NCBI GenBank assembly: GCA_037127255.1 | Contig: JBANSL010000007.1 | Span: forward strand, 66,887,538 to 66,951,537 | DNA from: Persicaria tinctoria | Taxonomy: Eukaryota > Streptophyta > Magnoliopsida > Caryophyllales > Polygonaceae | Direction: 5' to 3' | Length of the DNA stretch: 64,000 bases | Shown here: positions 22,006 to 34,938 of the stretch, piece after piece | Layout: every line of letters starts with the position of its first letter | Numbering within the stretch: position 1 is the stretch's first letter | Program-made: the position numbers and the translations under genes | The notes under the pieces: model-generated | What the model was told of the DNA's origin: nothing | What the model saw: the letters and a program-made list of their open reading frames with translations, nothing else | Databases searched by the model: none

Positions 22006-25000
22006 CTATTCAATAGCATCCTTGCGGATGAGATCTAGGAGATCTGAGTTTGTGTTTATATTAATCCCCAAGGCATAATGGCCAATGTGTGCAACCTTGT
22101 CAGCCACTCGGTTACCAGAATGGGGCACATGGGAGATAACCACATCTCCCATGCTTTTGAGCATTATTTGGATATCTCACATGATTAATTCAATCTCCCA
22201 TGGGCATTTTGTTTTTTTTTTGTTGCATGTAATCAATGATAATATTCGAATCTCCTTCAATAATGATCTTATTGGTTCTGGTCTTCCTGATCTCGGAAAC
22301 GCCAAGCCGAAGTGCTAGAGCTTCAGCCATCAGCGGGGTTCCTTTCCCAAGTTTAGGATACGCTATTCTGCACATAGCACCCTCACAATCCCTGATAACA
22401 ATGTCAGCACTGCTCTCACCGAATCGAATCGATGATCCGTCAAAATTAAGCTTATGAGTCCCGTAAGGTGGTTTAGACCATTTCCAGAGACCCTGTTTCC
22501 TATTTTTGATCCCAATTTGGTGTTCTTTGTTTGTGAACTAGGTTTTGTTTTTTGTCTCAATTTCGTCTTCAAACACGCTCACCTTGCCCCACATTGTAAG
22601 GTGTTGGTTAATGAAAGTATTGATGGTGGCGTCATTTGGTGGTGGCCTGCCACGGAAGGTGACACCATTTCTGAAATACCAGAACGGCCACCGGGCAGTT
22701 ACGATTTTTTGAATTTTTTATTTGTTCAAAGTCTGTATCCAGGCTAGTACCTTCCCAATGTCTCGTTCTACAGAGACACTTCATGCTAGTTTTTTGTTTT
22801 CCGCTGGTGTTAAGTGCTTTGTTTTTAATCGTGGGTAACATTCAAGAAGAATGTGGATATCATCTTCAATACAGTCTTTACAGATTAGGGAGGTGGAAAG
22901 GATCGACACACCCCTCCCAACATGCTTATTCTTGGTGGGAAGACCGTATAACCCAATTTTCCACAGGAAATTTTTAATCTTTGGGGGTATATTAAGACGC
23001 CATACCCATGCGTTTTCATGATCACGAGCATTTGTCGTGTTGGTTATTAGTTTAAATGTTGATGACGTTGTAAACCGACCCTTTTTATCTGGCCACCAAT
23101 AGAGCATGTCTTCCATTACTGATACAGGTAATGGAATGGCCAGAATCTCTTCCACCAATTTTTTAGGAATTACAGCTTGTAGTTTTTCCAACCACCATTG
23201 ACCATCGATTATACAGTCACTAACTCTGTCTTCTTTGTTAAAAAAATCAGGACATTCCTCTCTACCAGTGTTTGGTTCATGGGAAATCCAATTATCAGTC
23301 CAGAATTTGACAGATTTGCCATTTCCTATAGACCAGATGATTCCTTTCATAAATTGTGAAATGAGACCTCTTAGCTTTGTCCATTGCCAAGAAGCTGCGC
23401 CTATCGGCTTGTAGTTTAATAAATGCTCGGTTTTTAAGTACTTGTATATGATGATTTGTACCCAAGTGTTGTTAGACTCAGCAATAATTTTCCATAATAG
23501 TTAGAGTTGTAACGCTTCGTTCATATCTCTTGCTTTCCTTAGGCCCATGCCACCAGATTTTTTTGGTCTGCATATTCTATCCCATCCAATTAGGGGTTTG
23601 TGTTGTGCGTCCTTGTTCCAAAAGAACAACCGATTAATTTGGTCCAATTCCTTGTGCATGGATGATGGTAGCATGAAATTCTACATGGTGTATAATGGCT
23701 TAGCCGAGAGGTTAGAACCAATCAGAACCGACCGACCCTGTTGAGATAGAGAATCTGCTCTCCATTTACTCAATTGTTCTCTTGTTTTGCTCACAATTTC
23801 CTCAAAAGTGTCAGAGTTGACTCTACTATTTATTATTGGGCATCCCATGTATTTTTCTAAAGATTGTGTGTGTTTGACTTGGAGTATGCTCTCTAGTTCA
23901 GAGATACGGTTTCTCATGATTCCTTTCGTGACCTGGAAGGCAGATTTATTATAGTTGACTTTCTGTCCTGATATTTGACAGTAATCTTCCAGGATTTTTT
24001 TGATGTTTTGGCAGGCTGAAGCACTACCTTTTGGGAAGATAATTATGTCATCTGCAAACGCTAAGAAAGGAACGGTGGGCCCATTGTGTCCAAATTTAAA
24101 GCCCACCAGCCATGCATCGGATTGTGCTTGTGTCATCAGTCTTCGAGCTAATAATTCAACGCCAAGGATAAAGAGGAAAGGTGAGAATGGGTCACCATGT
24201 CGTAGTCCTCATGACGGGTAGAACATATATGTTGGGCCATTATTTACTAGGATAGAAAACAAGGCGGAAGAGATGCATTCCTTAATCCAATTTACAAAAA
24301 TCCGACGAAATTCACATTTTAGTAAAATCAGTTCTGTAAATTCCCAGTCTACCCTATCATATGCCTTTTTCATATCCAATTTTAATGCTAACCATCCTTC
24401 CTTACCGGTCCTAGACTTAAATGAGTGGAAAATTTCATGGGCGATTAGGACACTATCCTAGATAGCTCTATTTGATACAAATGTTCCTTGGAGTGGGTTA
24501 ATCTGGTTTCCCATTACTGCCTTTAATCTTTCCGTAATAATTTTGGAAATCACTTTATATATAGTTGAGCATAGGCTAATGGGTCTGTAATTAATGACCC
24601 GTAGTTTTTGGATTGTCGGTTTTGGGTAATAGAGTTATGAAAGTGTGATTTATTTGTTTTAACAGTTTCCTAGATAGGAAGAACCCTTTGACTGCACGTA
24701 TAACAGAGGGTCCAACAACATCCCATTCAGATTTATAAAATTCTGTTGTCATTCCATCAGGTCCCGGTGCCTTATTACGCCCCAGATTGAAAACCGCATT
24801 TTTAATTTCGCCATTAGTTGGAATAGCAATAAGCTTTTTGTTTTCTTCAGGTGTAATATCTGGCTGTATCATTTGTAGGTAATCACGTAGCTTTGTCCTA
24901 TTGATCGGGTGACTTTGAAATCTTTGTTGGAAATCTTTGCGTATTTCATTGCTGATATTCATTTCCCCGACGATTTGTGTCCCTTCTGCTGTTGTGATTT

Positions 25001-26149
25001 GTCTAATGTGTTTTCGGTTTCTTCTCCCTGATGCTATCCTATGGAAGTATCATGTGTTCGAGTCTGTGAGTCTGATATGTTTTGATTTCTCTCTTTGGTT
25101 CCAATATGACTTTTGGAATAGTAGGAGGCTTTCTTTTTTCTTAATTAGGCTCCTTTCCAGGCCTTGAGCTTTTATATTTTTGTTGGTTGCATTGGTCTGC
25201 TGAAGCTGAAGTAATCTATCCTCCACTATTTGGAGTTGGCGGAAGATGTTCCCAAACATGCATTCGTTCCAGAACTTAGCTTTTTGTTTGAGGAGCATAG
25301 TTTTCCGTGTTAATTGGAATATAGCAGACCCATGACAGTTCTGACGCCATGACTGTTTAACGATATTCTTAAAATCCTTTCGTTGTAACAAGATATTTTC
25401 AAATTTAAATGGCGGAGGCTTGAATGCTTGGGTGGTTGTGAGTTCTATACTGATAGAACAATGGTCAGAGAGCGAAAAGGCCCTATTTTTTTTGTTGACA
25501 GAGACGGGTATTTTTGTAGAATGTCGTGCTGTACCAGAACATGATCAATTTTTTCTTTGATATTGCCTTCTCCCACTTGTTTCTTCCTCCATGTGAATTG
25601 ATTAGCCCAAGACGGTATGTCTAGAAGAGAGCATCTATTTTTAATTTCTGTTAGTCGTTTGAATCTTCCGGGGAGGGTAGTTGCTCCACCTTCTTTATCT
25701 GAAAAGTTTCCAATTTCATTCAAATCTCCCATGACCATGAATGGGAGAGATTCCGTATTAATGTCGTTTGTAATGATTTCCCAAAATTCATTTTTCCCAT
25801 TTTCTTGAGGTGGTGCATATACAAACCAAACCAGACAGGAAAAATTGTCTGTAAGGTTTGTGTATTTAATTTTAATGGCTCTTGGTAATTGAGTTAATAT
25901 TTCAATTGTTTCTTGTACTAAAGCAAACTCTTTGCAGAGTAGCCCAATGCCTCCCGACTTCCCAATAGACGGGGACCAGATAGTTCTATCAAAACCCGCA
26001 CCCTTCCAAACTGAATCAGTAGGAATACTTTCCGATGTAGTTTATGCTAATACAATCATTTGGATGTGTTCAGATTTACACCATGTATTTATATTGACCC
26101 AAAACGCCGGCTTCCCTATTCCTCTGGAGTTCCAGAAACTAATCTTCAT
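22006..26149 (-). pseudogene. LINE ORF2: endonuclease, reverse transcriptase and RNase H, inactivated
   Basis: ATG at 26149 opens with MKISFWNSRGIGKPAFW, the start of an APE-type endonuclease. GDLNEI (about 25730), KEKIDHVLV and SDHCS (about 25460) are also visible. The reverse transcriptase covers about 24960-23680, with NKAPGPDGM and the active-site FADD at 24058-24047. A zf-RVT domain follows at 23350-22781 (WRLNIPPKIKNFLWK, CKDC..H..C). A plant-type RNase H occupies 22375-22006 (MAEALALRLGV, EGDS, HVPHSGNRVADKVAHIGHYA) up to a TAG at 22006-22008. An in-frame stop occurs near 26040 and several frameshifts separate the blocks, so no complete protein can be made. Confidence 0.9.
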
Positions 26150-27031
26150 TTTTAACTCGTTGAGTTGAGGTCGAACCATCTATTCGAGCCTCAAATTTGG
26201 TATCCTGTGGTCCGGGTTTGATGTTATGTATTGTCTCAAATTGGCGCTTCCGTTTAAACTTGATGATATCCTCACATAATCTGTACTCAAAGAGGTAATT
26301 GCCTTCATAGCTTGATGCAGGCGGCCTTAAGCTCATATAGCAAAGCGACCTAGCCAACATAATATTACACCTTTCATTGGTTCTTAGAGTACAGTACGAT
26401 CTTGTGATTTTCCGGGTAATCAAGTAGTTAGTAAAGAGGAGATAATTGGAATAGAAACCACCTTCATTCATCATCAGTTTGTTTGGCCCATAGTATGGCC
26501 TGGGGTCATCCCCCACCACTCGGTCACAAGTGGGTTGATTTTCTTTTTTGAGTTTGTTAGAGGAGGTGTTTAACACCTTGTTATCATGAGTTAGCAACAG
26601 GTTCAGTGAGGCATGACAGCCATATCGACCAAACCAGGGGTACCTATTGACAATGGGATGTTTCAGATGCACCATATACACCATAACAAGCATTTTAATA
26701 TATATCACATACATATATCTTGCATCTGCATATAAGAGGTTTTAGACAACACCTTGGATTTAGAAATTTATAATCTTCAAGCATCACTAGCTTATTGATC
26801 TGACAGACACGACCCTTCACATGATCTTCGACTAATATACTACACGGAATAGAAGAAGATCGATTATTTTCACCCCTTACACCACAGGATATGCTACCAC
26901 ACCATAACAGACTACCCAACTCCTTATAAGGTACTGACCAGATAGATTCGAGAACATGGTTGATTGGAAGATAAACACTTACCCAATACAGACGCACCAG
27001 TGGAGTGGTGCTCTCTCCCTTGAAGTTGGCT
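26139..27031 (-). other. LINE inter-ORF region with an overlapping frame
   Basis: Between the ORF1 stop and ORF2 start there are about 0.9 kb. A 191-codon frame (26714-26139) ends with its TAG inside the ORF2 start region, overlapping the ORF2 ATG by about 11 nt. I recognise no domain in it. It could be a frameshifted tail of ORF1 (it is rich in Lys/Arg near its end) or chance. Confidence 0.35.
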
Positions 27032-30000
27032 TCAGTCATCATTGCGAGGTTTTTTTTTTATGGCGCATCCTATCAGAGAGGATGAAGCAGTGTCGGCCTC
27101 CACGTGCCTTGCTTTGCGCTTGCTAGACTCAGAAGTAGAGTTGGTCTTGACCTCGAGCTTCTCCAGCTGCGCAGCCATGGCAGCCGAAGGAGTGAAGAGC
27201 CCAGGTGTCTTGCGGATTGCATTAGCCAGAGCTGCCGGGTTGCTTAAGTTGGGAAGACCAAACTCCTCACCTGGTGGGATGTTCTGCATGAAGACCTCCA
27301 TATCTTCCTGAGAAAATCGCTCCATAGAGTCCAAGCCATCCACGGACAACTCGACATCATTCATCTCCCTCTCCATGTAAACTTCATCCTCGTCTTCAAA
27401 CTCAAAGACCGAGTCACGTGAGGCCATAAGCTCCAGGAAAGTCTCATCACATGGGATTTCAGGCATCAGGGGAGAGAACTCCACAAAGGGTAATGGCTTA
27501 ACAGCTTGGTTTGGAGCAGGGGTGGGCGCAACCACCACCTCAACGGTGGTTCTAGGAGTCTCAGGTTTGAGGATCTCCACCACTTCATAAGAGGCAGTGG
27601 GCATCCCAGATGCATTCAGCATGGGAGCCCCCACCCGAGACGAAGCCTGGCCACCAGATGAGCCAGACCGATGGGAGCTAGGAGATCTTGCAGCCACCGG
27701 GACGTTGGCGCCCACCCACTTGAAGATATCCTCTCTTGCATTGCCAATTTTCAGTGCAGGTGGATCAAGCCTCATCTTAGAAGCCACATACACCCACTCT
27801 CTAGTTGCATCACTGCCTCCCTCCCCAGCTCTCCCGGGCACAACACGCGGACCCTGTGCTGCACCAGCAGGAGAGGGAGGAGCTCTCCTTCTCAATGGAC
27901 AGTCAATGAAGAAGTGGTCCATCTTGCCACAACTACCACATCCTTCGGGAAATTCTTCTAGGAACACTGGATACTCGACCAACTGGTCGTCTTCATCAGG
28001 ATAAAAAACACACTTGTTGGGAATGGTGGTGATGTCGACAGTCACACAGATTTTGGGGTATCTCACCCTTTTCCTTTTGCAGTGAATGCATCAAGCTTGA
28101 TAACTTTTCCATATCCATTTTCCTCAACAATAGAGGTGAGCACTTCCTCACTGATGAACTCAGCAGGCAGCCCTGGTATGCGGATCCACATATCCAGCGT
28201 TGTCAGAGGCTCAATTTCAGGGTCGAATCCTTGCCTCCAGGGCCTAAGAAGCAGGAGCCACTAGTAGAAAAATGGCCTTTGGCGACGGTGAAATTACCAC
28301 GGTTCCATGTCTCGACGTGGTAAATTTGTAATTTTGGAAATTTACCACGGTTCCAAGAAGAACTGTAGTAAATAGTAATGAAAATTTACCACAGCGTTGT
28401 GTCTTAGCGTGGTAGATTTACCAGTTTGACCTTATTACCACGGGTGCTATCAGAACCGTGGTAATTTAGCATAAATAATTACCATGACGTTTTGCCTTCA
28501 CGTGGTAAATCTAGAAGTTTGACCGTAGTCATTTATCATAAAAATTTACTACGGTTTCGTTCATATGGAAATCTATTTAAAAATATAAAATTTCGGTTTC
28601 AGGATTTATGGAATTTTTTTTTTAAAAAAAAGAAAATTGTTTAATTTTGAGAGATCGATATTAACCCTAGCTGTAGCAAGTTCACGAGCACTTTCTTGCT
28701 CATCCAAACTGCTACAACTCCGAATCGGTGATTCTAGTGCTCAATTCCAGTGCCTTAGGTTTCATGGAGCGTTCAGACTCTAAATTCGGCACCCAATTTC
28801 AACAAACCTACGAATCGGTGAGTTCTTGTGGTTAGGTTCACGACCCTTTGAATCTGCGATCGAGATCTTATGATCAGGTTCAATGACCCTCCGAATCTGG
28901 CACCCAATTGAGCGTTCAATTCGATCAATTTGTCTTGAGAAGCTAGTAAGTGTGTTGATTTTGTTTAATTTAACATTTGTGTTGTCTTCCAATTTGAGAA
29001 AAATAGCTCTAATTGTACGCTCTTCGTTGTTTGTTTTAATTAGATGCATATTCAATTGGGGTACCTTCTCGTTTTGGTTTCTTCATTGCTTCTTGTTTGG
29101 TTGGCTGATCAGGGGCCTTGGTAGTATCTGATGAGGGATTAGTGGCTGATTTGAGACTGTTGTTGTTGGTGGCGTTATCTTGGATCTTTGAATACCTGCC
29201 TATTTGAGTTGTTTGCTGTTTTTTTTTCTTTAGGTTTTTAGTGATCAATAGGGTATATATATGGCTTGAAATTGTTAGGCATTGTGAGTGAAAATGGCTG
29301 CCATGGAAATGATGGGATAGAAAATTACATAGGTGATTGGAACTTGGTCTTGGTCTTGGAACAAGATCGATGCGTGCCTCCATCTCATCTATATCCCTAT
29401 CTCAATATCTACTTTTTAAGATAATGAATATATTAAAACAATGGTATTTTAATATTTTATTTTCAACTTAATATGCAAATAATGTTAAAGGTACCAACAA
29501 TAATCTTGTTAAACGTTATGATTTGTTTTAATTAGATATTTAGATACTTATTCAATTGGGGTTGGTCTGATTAAAGGTCGTTTATAGAACAGACTGAATG
29601 TATTTGTGATAAGTAAGGCATTGGGCTCAATTGGGATTCATCCAATTAAAATTCAGCACATGAGCTTTAAATATATGCCAAACATACAGATTCAATTGGG
29701 ATTCATCCAATTAAAATTCAGGTCACGAGCTTTAATTATATGCCAAACATGCAGATTCAATCTTTAGTCATTTTTCTTCATTCAACCCCACTTGAACTTG
29801 TGTGCTAACTTTTAATCAATTCTATAGATGCCAAACCTAGTGATTTTTTAAAATTTTAGGTTTAACATTTGTCTTCCTATTTAAAGCATCTATAGACTGG
29901 CTTAAAAGTGAAACCAACAGTATCCTTAGGCATGTATAGAACTGATTAAAAGTCAATTATTGGAATTTTTTATTTCTATGGGTTGAGAGTTTCAAGTTAA

Positions 30001-30842
30001 ACAGGTAAACTCGTCATGTTCATCTTCAATGAATGTTCCTAGCTAGTTTTAGAATATTCTTACAACATGTCTTCAAAATGGAACAACCCCAATTGAACTC
30101 TCTTCTAAATTGTGTAGTTTTAACATTGTTGATCGATATGTTTATAGAAGGATATTTTGGTGTTGAATTTGTCTTCTAGATTGTAATTTAATGTCTTTCC
30201 CAATGGACATGTTCAGGATCTTAGGTATTTCCATTAAATTGGCTTGTTTTATTTTATACTATAACATTTTGTCTCTTTCACTTTTTCTTAATGATTTCTC
30301 AACTATTTGGTTCATTTTATGCATCAGCTTTTGATTATGTGTTTAAGTCAACTAATCACAATTGTTTTCAGTTGATACTTTTAGCAGTTCCTATTTCCTA
30401 GTTCTTGCGGTTGTTTTTAATTACTACTCCGTATGTTTCGTGTGTGTACTGATACGAGTCTATATGTGGCTCACCATGTGTGTTTCCTTGAGTATTTTGT
30501 TTAATTTATTTTGAAAAATAATTCAATGCATCTAAAAAATTATTGGTCACAATAAAGATTATCTTACAATGGTTGGTTGTTTTTTGTTTTTCAAGGTTCT
30601 ATGTCCAGTCCAAACTTAGGTGTAGTTTCATCGGAACAACACCTACCCTTCATTCTTGATTGTTGTTCTACTATCAGAGCTGTTAGTTGGTAAGTCCCAA
30701 TTCTCTGCATTTTATCATTCATTCATCTAAAAGTTATAATTTGCTTTTTATTTTAGGAAAGTAATTAGATGCTACTTGTTATGCTATCATTCTTTTTTAG
30801 TGACAGTTACATGTGTTATGCATAGGAAATCGATTCATTATG

Positions 30843-31026
30843 ATGGATAGAAAATGGACGGTTGTAAATCGTTTTGATTAACGAATATGAGAGAGGGGTT
30901 GAGGAATTTATAACTCAAGCTGAAACGCATTATGGAAAGCATAGTAAACTAATACCATGCCCGTGTGTAAGGTGTGGAAATAATAAATGAGCTAATGTTA
31001 GAAAAATACGATCGCATGCATCTTTG
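30843..31026 (+). pseudogene. CACTA transposase-associated domain, remnant
   Basis: The plus strand reads MDRKWTVVNRFD, hits a stop/frameshift, then NEYERGVEEFITQAE and KLIPCPCVRCGNN before another stop, then RKIRSHASL. The pattern MDRxW...EYxxGVxxF...CPCxxCxN is the N-terminal transposase-associated domain of plant CACTA elements. The catalytic TNP2 domain is absent. This confirms the CACTA assignment from protein as well as termini. Confidence 0.75.
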
Positions 31027-31646
31027 TAAAATCAGATGTGTTATGGTTGCTTCTTGTGTTTACCAATGAACTTTAGTTTAGTTGTTCTAAACTTGCAAAC
31101 CTATTTCTAAGAACCTATTGTAGTTGGTAAATTGCTGGAAATTGTGTTGCCCAATAAGCATCTCGTGGTCTGAAATCAATCGATCATTGCATTTCACATA
31201 TAGTTACTTGATTTTGTCCTCTGTTGCAGGTGTATGATGTGACTATTGTGATAGCAGTAAATGTATCTAGAAGCATCCACCCCAAGTAAAAATAAGCAAT
31301 TGTATTATAACTTAAATAAAAAGTTAAACTTTTTGTACTAGTGTTCCCTCACGCTTGCTATCTTTAGGAGGGTCTTTCGATGGGATTAGTATGGGAAGTG
31401 GTTGGTGACTTGTATTATTTATCATATTTTAGATGTTTTATCATATCTATCTCAAGAAATACAGTACTGCTTAGCCTAGGAATAGGATGCACTTTTGGAG
31501 CTTAGTCTGGATGGAAAATTGATTCTTGTCAAAAAAATATTTTTAGGACAAATCATTTCTTCATGGAGTTTGATGTAAACTTAGCACCCATCAGTTTATG
31601 TGTTAGTTCCTTTGCAAGATAGAAATTCATATTATTATTTGATTTA

Positions 31647-31716
31647 AGCCTATTAGCTCAAATGGTAGAGCGATGTGTTTATACACAAAGATGTGGGTTC
31701 GAATCCCCCATAGGCT
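31647..31716 (+). tRNA. tRNA-like sequence inside the CACTA element (probably a pseudogene)
   Basis: A 70-nt relative of 6460-6528. The 7-bp acceptor stem is perfect (AGCCTAT/ATAGGCT), the D arm is GCTC/GAGC and the B box is canonical (GGTTCGAATCC). The T stem has one mismatch, and the anticodon arm is irregular (TGTG/CACA around TTTATA). In canonical register the anticodon would be UAU instead of CAU. Its location in an unrelated transposon makes a dispersed tRNA-derived sequence likely. Confidence 0.5.
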
Positions 31717-32884
31717 ACTATAATAATCAGGTGTACCACAATACATATTTACTTCGGTTCAACAATTTACCACGGTTCAAAACACAATTACCATATGTAT
31801 CTTTACTTCGGTTGACAAATTTACCACGGTTCAAAACAATTACACCACACGACCTATTTACCACGGTTGACACATTTACCACGGTTCACAAGGCCTACAA
31901 CTACAAACAGATTTACCACGGGTGGACGGTTTTACCACGGTTCTAACAGATTTACCATAGCCACTTTTACCTCGGTTCAGAACCGTGGTAAAGCTTGCAC
32001 ACGGAACCGATGTAAAACCGGCTTTCTGTACTAGTGAGCTGACTTTGGATATGGATAAGCCTGCCCTTCCACAACTTTTCTCTATCTGTAGGCAGATTAA
32101 ATTTATTCTCAAACCAATTGTTAGCCATAGGAATAACTTGAAAGCTACATTCCAAGAACCTCCAGTCGAATTTGATCTTCTTTCGGATCTCCTTAAGCTC
32201 CAGTGGCTCTCCAATGATGGTGGCATACAAGGTGGTGTTCTTCAGCTTAGTGATGTTGTCACGCATACCAGCCAGTTTGGCCTTGTATTGCTCAATATCG
32301 CCATTGTTGTTTCCTCAGAGTAAGCACCACAAACACAAACACAAAGAATTAGTAAGAGAAATTGATGAAATTGTAGAACGTGAGGACGAACAAGCCCCCA
32401 GTTCGACAATATATAGCAGATGAGAAAGATTTGAAGGATCAGAGGCCACTAAACACCATACCTCTGCATACGTTTCATAAATGCACACTCACTCTCACAC
32501 GTACCATAGAAACTTCGACTCGAACTGACATTCGAATCCAACTCTACATATTTCCCCGACTTGATTCTTCCTTGCGACGGAAGTATCCAAACGTGCAACA
32601 CCACCTCCATTTACTCCATTGTACTTGCAGATCTTCATTGCACTCACAGACCTTCCACAGATCTTCATACCGCACGAGCCAGCCATTAATTATTTGGGAA
32701 GATGAACACACAATCAGCGCCACGATAGGCCATACTCCTAGCCTGAACCCCCAAATTAGGGGTGAGATAGCCTTAATGATGAGGCGCGACATTGAAGCCC
32801 CATGATTTGCTTGCCAGATTTTGATTGGATGGGAGCTGGCTAACAAGCTAAGCCCCACAATAGATGGGTACACTTTTAGATCCA

Positions 32885-32885
<1 letters not shown>

Positions 32886-32920
<35 letters not shown>
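32886..32920. repeat. (ATT)n microsatellite
   Basis: About eleven ATT units. Confidence 0.95.
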
Positions 32921-32921
<1 letters not shown>

Positions 32922-33190
32922 CAAAATATTTACATGAAATTGGATGGGAGCTGGCTAACAAGCTAAGCCCCGCAATCCTTCTGAATATTAAAAGCAACCC
33001 TAATCAAAGTATGACAAGTATCCCTACTACTACTATTACCGTTACGAAGAATGTGAGAGAACCAGACTTCGTTGATTCATGCAATAAGAATAAAGATGTC
33101 TGTCATGATTAATTCTATGGGCATTTGATCCCAGATTTAAGATAGTTAATGATTATAATTAAGTGTATTATTATTATTTTGGTAAGAACC

Positions 33191-33256
<66 letters not shown>
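33191..33256. repeat. (ATT)n microsatellite
   Basis: About twenty uninterrupted ATT units. Confidence 0.95.
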
Positions 33257-33258
<2 letters not shown>

Positions 33259-34938
33259 AAAGATTCGAGAGTTGTTTGAGATGCCGACGAGTTGGCAAGC
33301 GGATACCGCCTTAAACATACATTGTCAACCGAAAATAGGCACAACTAAACAAGCAGAAACAAACTCTACAAAAAGACGACACAAGCAGAACTACTCCCAA
33401 AAAGAGGATGCTGACGAAGAACGAAGCCATACACTACCGAGCAGTAGCACCGAGTGCTAACGATACTGCAGGAATCTATCTCAGGTGGGAAGTACAGACG
33501 AAAAATCCAATGAAGCTCCTTTCCGAATATGGAGTCGCCCTAAAGCACAACATCCCCAGTCAGTCCCGACTCCGGACTCCATGACCCCAACCAAGTAGAA
33601 GAAGGTCTAGAGACGTCGAAACCACTCATTTAAAAGCGCCAATAAATTTAATTTCCAAATCCCCTTCAAATCCTTTCGAGATTTTATATAAGATTAAAAT
33701 TTTATTTTATTTTATTTTTTAATTAAAAAAACTCTATAGCATACTTGGGAAAGATTAGATGCAATTTTCGAAATGTCCTTCTTTAACAAAGACCAAGAGA
33801 GCAGGTTGGGAACAAATCCCTTGTTGCTCCAATCTTCAACGTTCTCAATTTCCTATGACACTATATATTGACTTTTCCTTGCATGTGTGCTCATATCGAT
33901 ATCAACACATTATTACTGCGTACATAATAACTCAAATATTCATCGTCAGTGGTACAGGTCGATCTTCTAGTAGTCCTTGAATTCAAGGATCTTCTAGTAG
34001 TCCGCTTTTTCACTAAAGCAGATATGCGGTAAATAATCACAGTAATTTACGTGATTATTCCTGTGGTTCAGGAATAATGCGTTATCTATGTTTATGGGTA
34101 GAGAATCAGTTTGGTATTAGAGAAAGCGAAAATAGATTAGGGTTATAACTTATAAGGGGTCGGGTTCGAGTCGAGTCACTTTGGGTTACGAGTAAAACGA
34201 ATTCTGAGTAAAACGGGTCCCGGGTATATCCGGGTTGACTCGAATCCGGATTTGACCGGTTTTTGGGTTATTTCGGGTTCGTCAATTTCAATTCTTTGCA
34301 ATCAAATTTTGCAATAAGCGCGATAAAATAAAATAAATATAAATTAGAATATTGACTAGCAAAATATACAATAAATCACTTGTGCAATATAAAAATGTTG
34401 TATTTTCACATGTAACAAATTCATTACTTTGAAAATATGAAATGGATTCATGTTACAATAACAATAAGATCCAATTATAACATCCAACAAGAAAGTAAAC
34501 TTATCTTCTCAAATCACAATAAGTTCATACATTTAAACATAGTAGAAGTAGTTCAAAAGAACAGTTATGATGACATATTCCAATAGAAATTTAACAAAAA
34601 AATAAAAAAAAGGTCCACATAGATGAGCCACAATACCCAAGTGTCAATCTCTCAATCAAGTCAGATCCTCAACTGTGACAATTGATACTCAATCTCTTTC
34701 AAAGCTTGATGTTCATTCAGCTCTGTATTGTAAAATATATTTAATCAAAATTGTAATCAACTACACAATGGAAAGTATCAATTAATTTAGTACCACACAA
34801 AGTAAGCTTACCTTCTTCCACAAGAAATCCGAATAGCCAAGTGCGAGTACTCAGAAGTGGATCTGCAGTATATGGATATAGGGAGGATCTCCATTTTATG
34901 AGAACTCAGGCTCCCATACTAAACGAGGACTTTGACAC

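Larger units (their letters stand above)
28259..32036. mobile_element. CACTA (En/Spm) transposon, 3,778 bp, non-autonomous
   Basis: The ends are CACTAGTAGAAAAATGGCC and, inverted, CACTAGTACAGAAAGCC. A 3-bp target duplication AGC lies on both sides (28256-28258, 32037-32039). Subterminal regions (28290-28560 and 31765-31990) are packed with (T)TTACCACGG(TT) motifs in both orientations, as expected for transposase-binding repeats of this superfamily. The interior retains a degraded transposase-associated domain at 30843-31026 but no TNP2 catalytic region. Confidence 0.95.
27032..32266 (-). pseudogene. LINE ORF1: DUF4283 and CCHC zinc knuckle, split by a CACTA insertion
   Basis: The first part (32266-32040) begins MRDNITKLKNTTLYATIIGE and includes KIKFDWRFLECSF and FENKFNLPTDREKLWKG. 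The CACTA element interrupts it at 32036/28259. The frame continues directly after it (LRPWRQGFDPEIEPL, MWIRIPGLPAEFISEE) into a zinc knuckle CGSCGKMDHFFIDC (27940-27899) and an acidic, Pro/Ser-rich tail ending at 27032. DUF4283 plus zf-CCHC is the usual ORF1 of plant L1 elements and binds the element RNA. Dropping one copy of the 3-bp duplication rejoins the two halves in phase, so the CACTA insertion came after the LINE. An upstream ATG near 32293 is out of frame. Confidence 0.85.
21972..32452 (-). mobile_element. L1-type LINE, about 6.7 kb without the nested CACTA element
   Basis: The element runs on the minus strand from 32452 (5') to a short poly(A) tail (8 T on the plus strand, 21972-21979). 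A matching 10-bp duplication ACACCATACC lies at 21962-21971 and 32453-32462. It contains ORF1 (DUF4283 plus zinc knuckle) and ORF2 (endonuclease, reverse transcriptase, zf-RVT, RNase H). It therefore looks like a full-length L1 insertion, later broken by stops, frameshifts and a CACTA insertion into ORF1. Confidence 0.9.
32463..34938. other. Host-side sequence with microsatellites, no gene recognised
   Basis: The frame 32380-32805 straddles the LINE edge and has no domain. A 37-bp phrase around GGGAGCTGGCTAACAAGC occurs at about 32830 and again at about 32946, on either side of an ATT run. About 34155-34290 is rich in CGGGTT and related hexamers, as seen in several plant transposon ends. I see no supported gene. 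Confidence 0.4.

Noticed and set aside
27597..28004. 135-codon plus-strand frame
   Set aside because: It is antisense to the zinc-knuckle part of LINE ORF1, which has clear family motifs.
32380..32805. 141-codon plus-strand frame and its antisense partner
   Set aside because: It crosses the LINE target duplication at 32453-32462 and has no domain.
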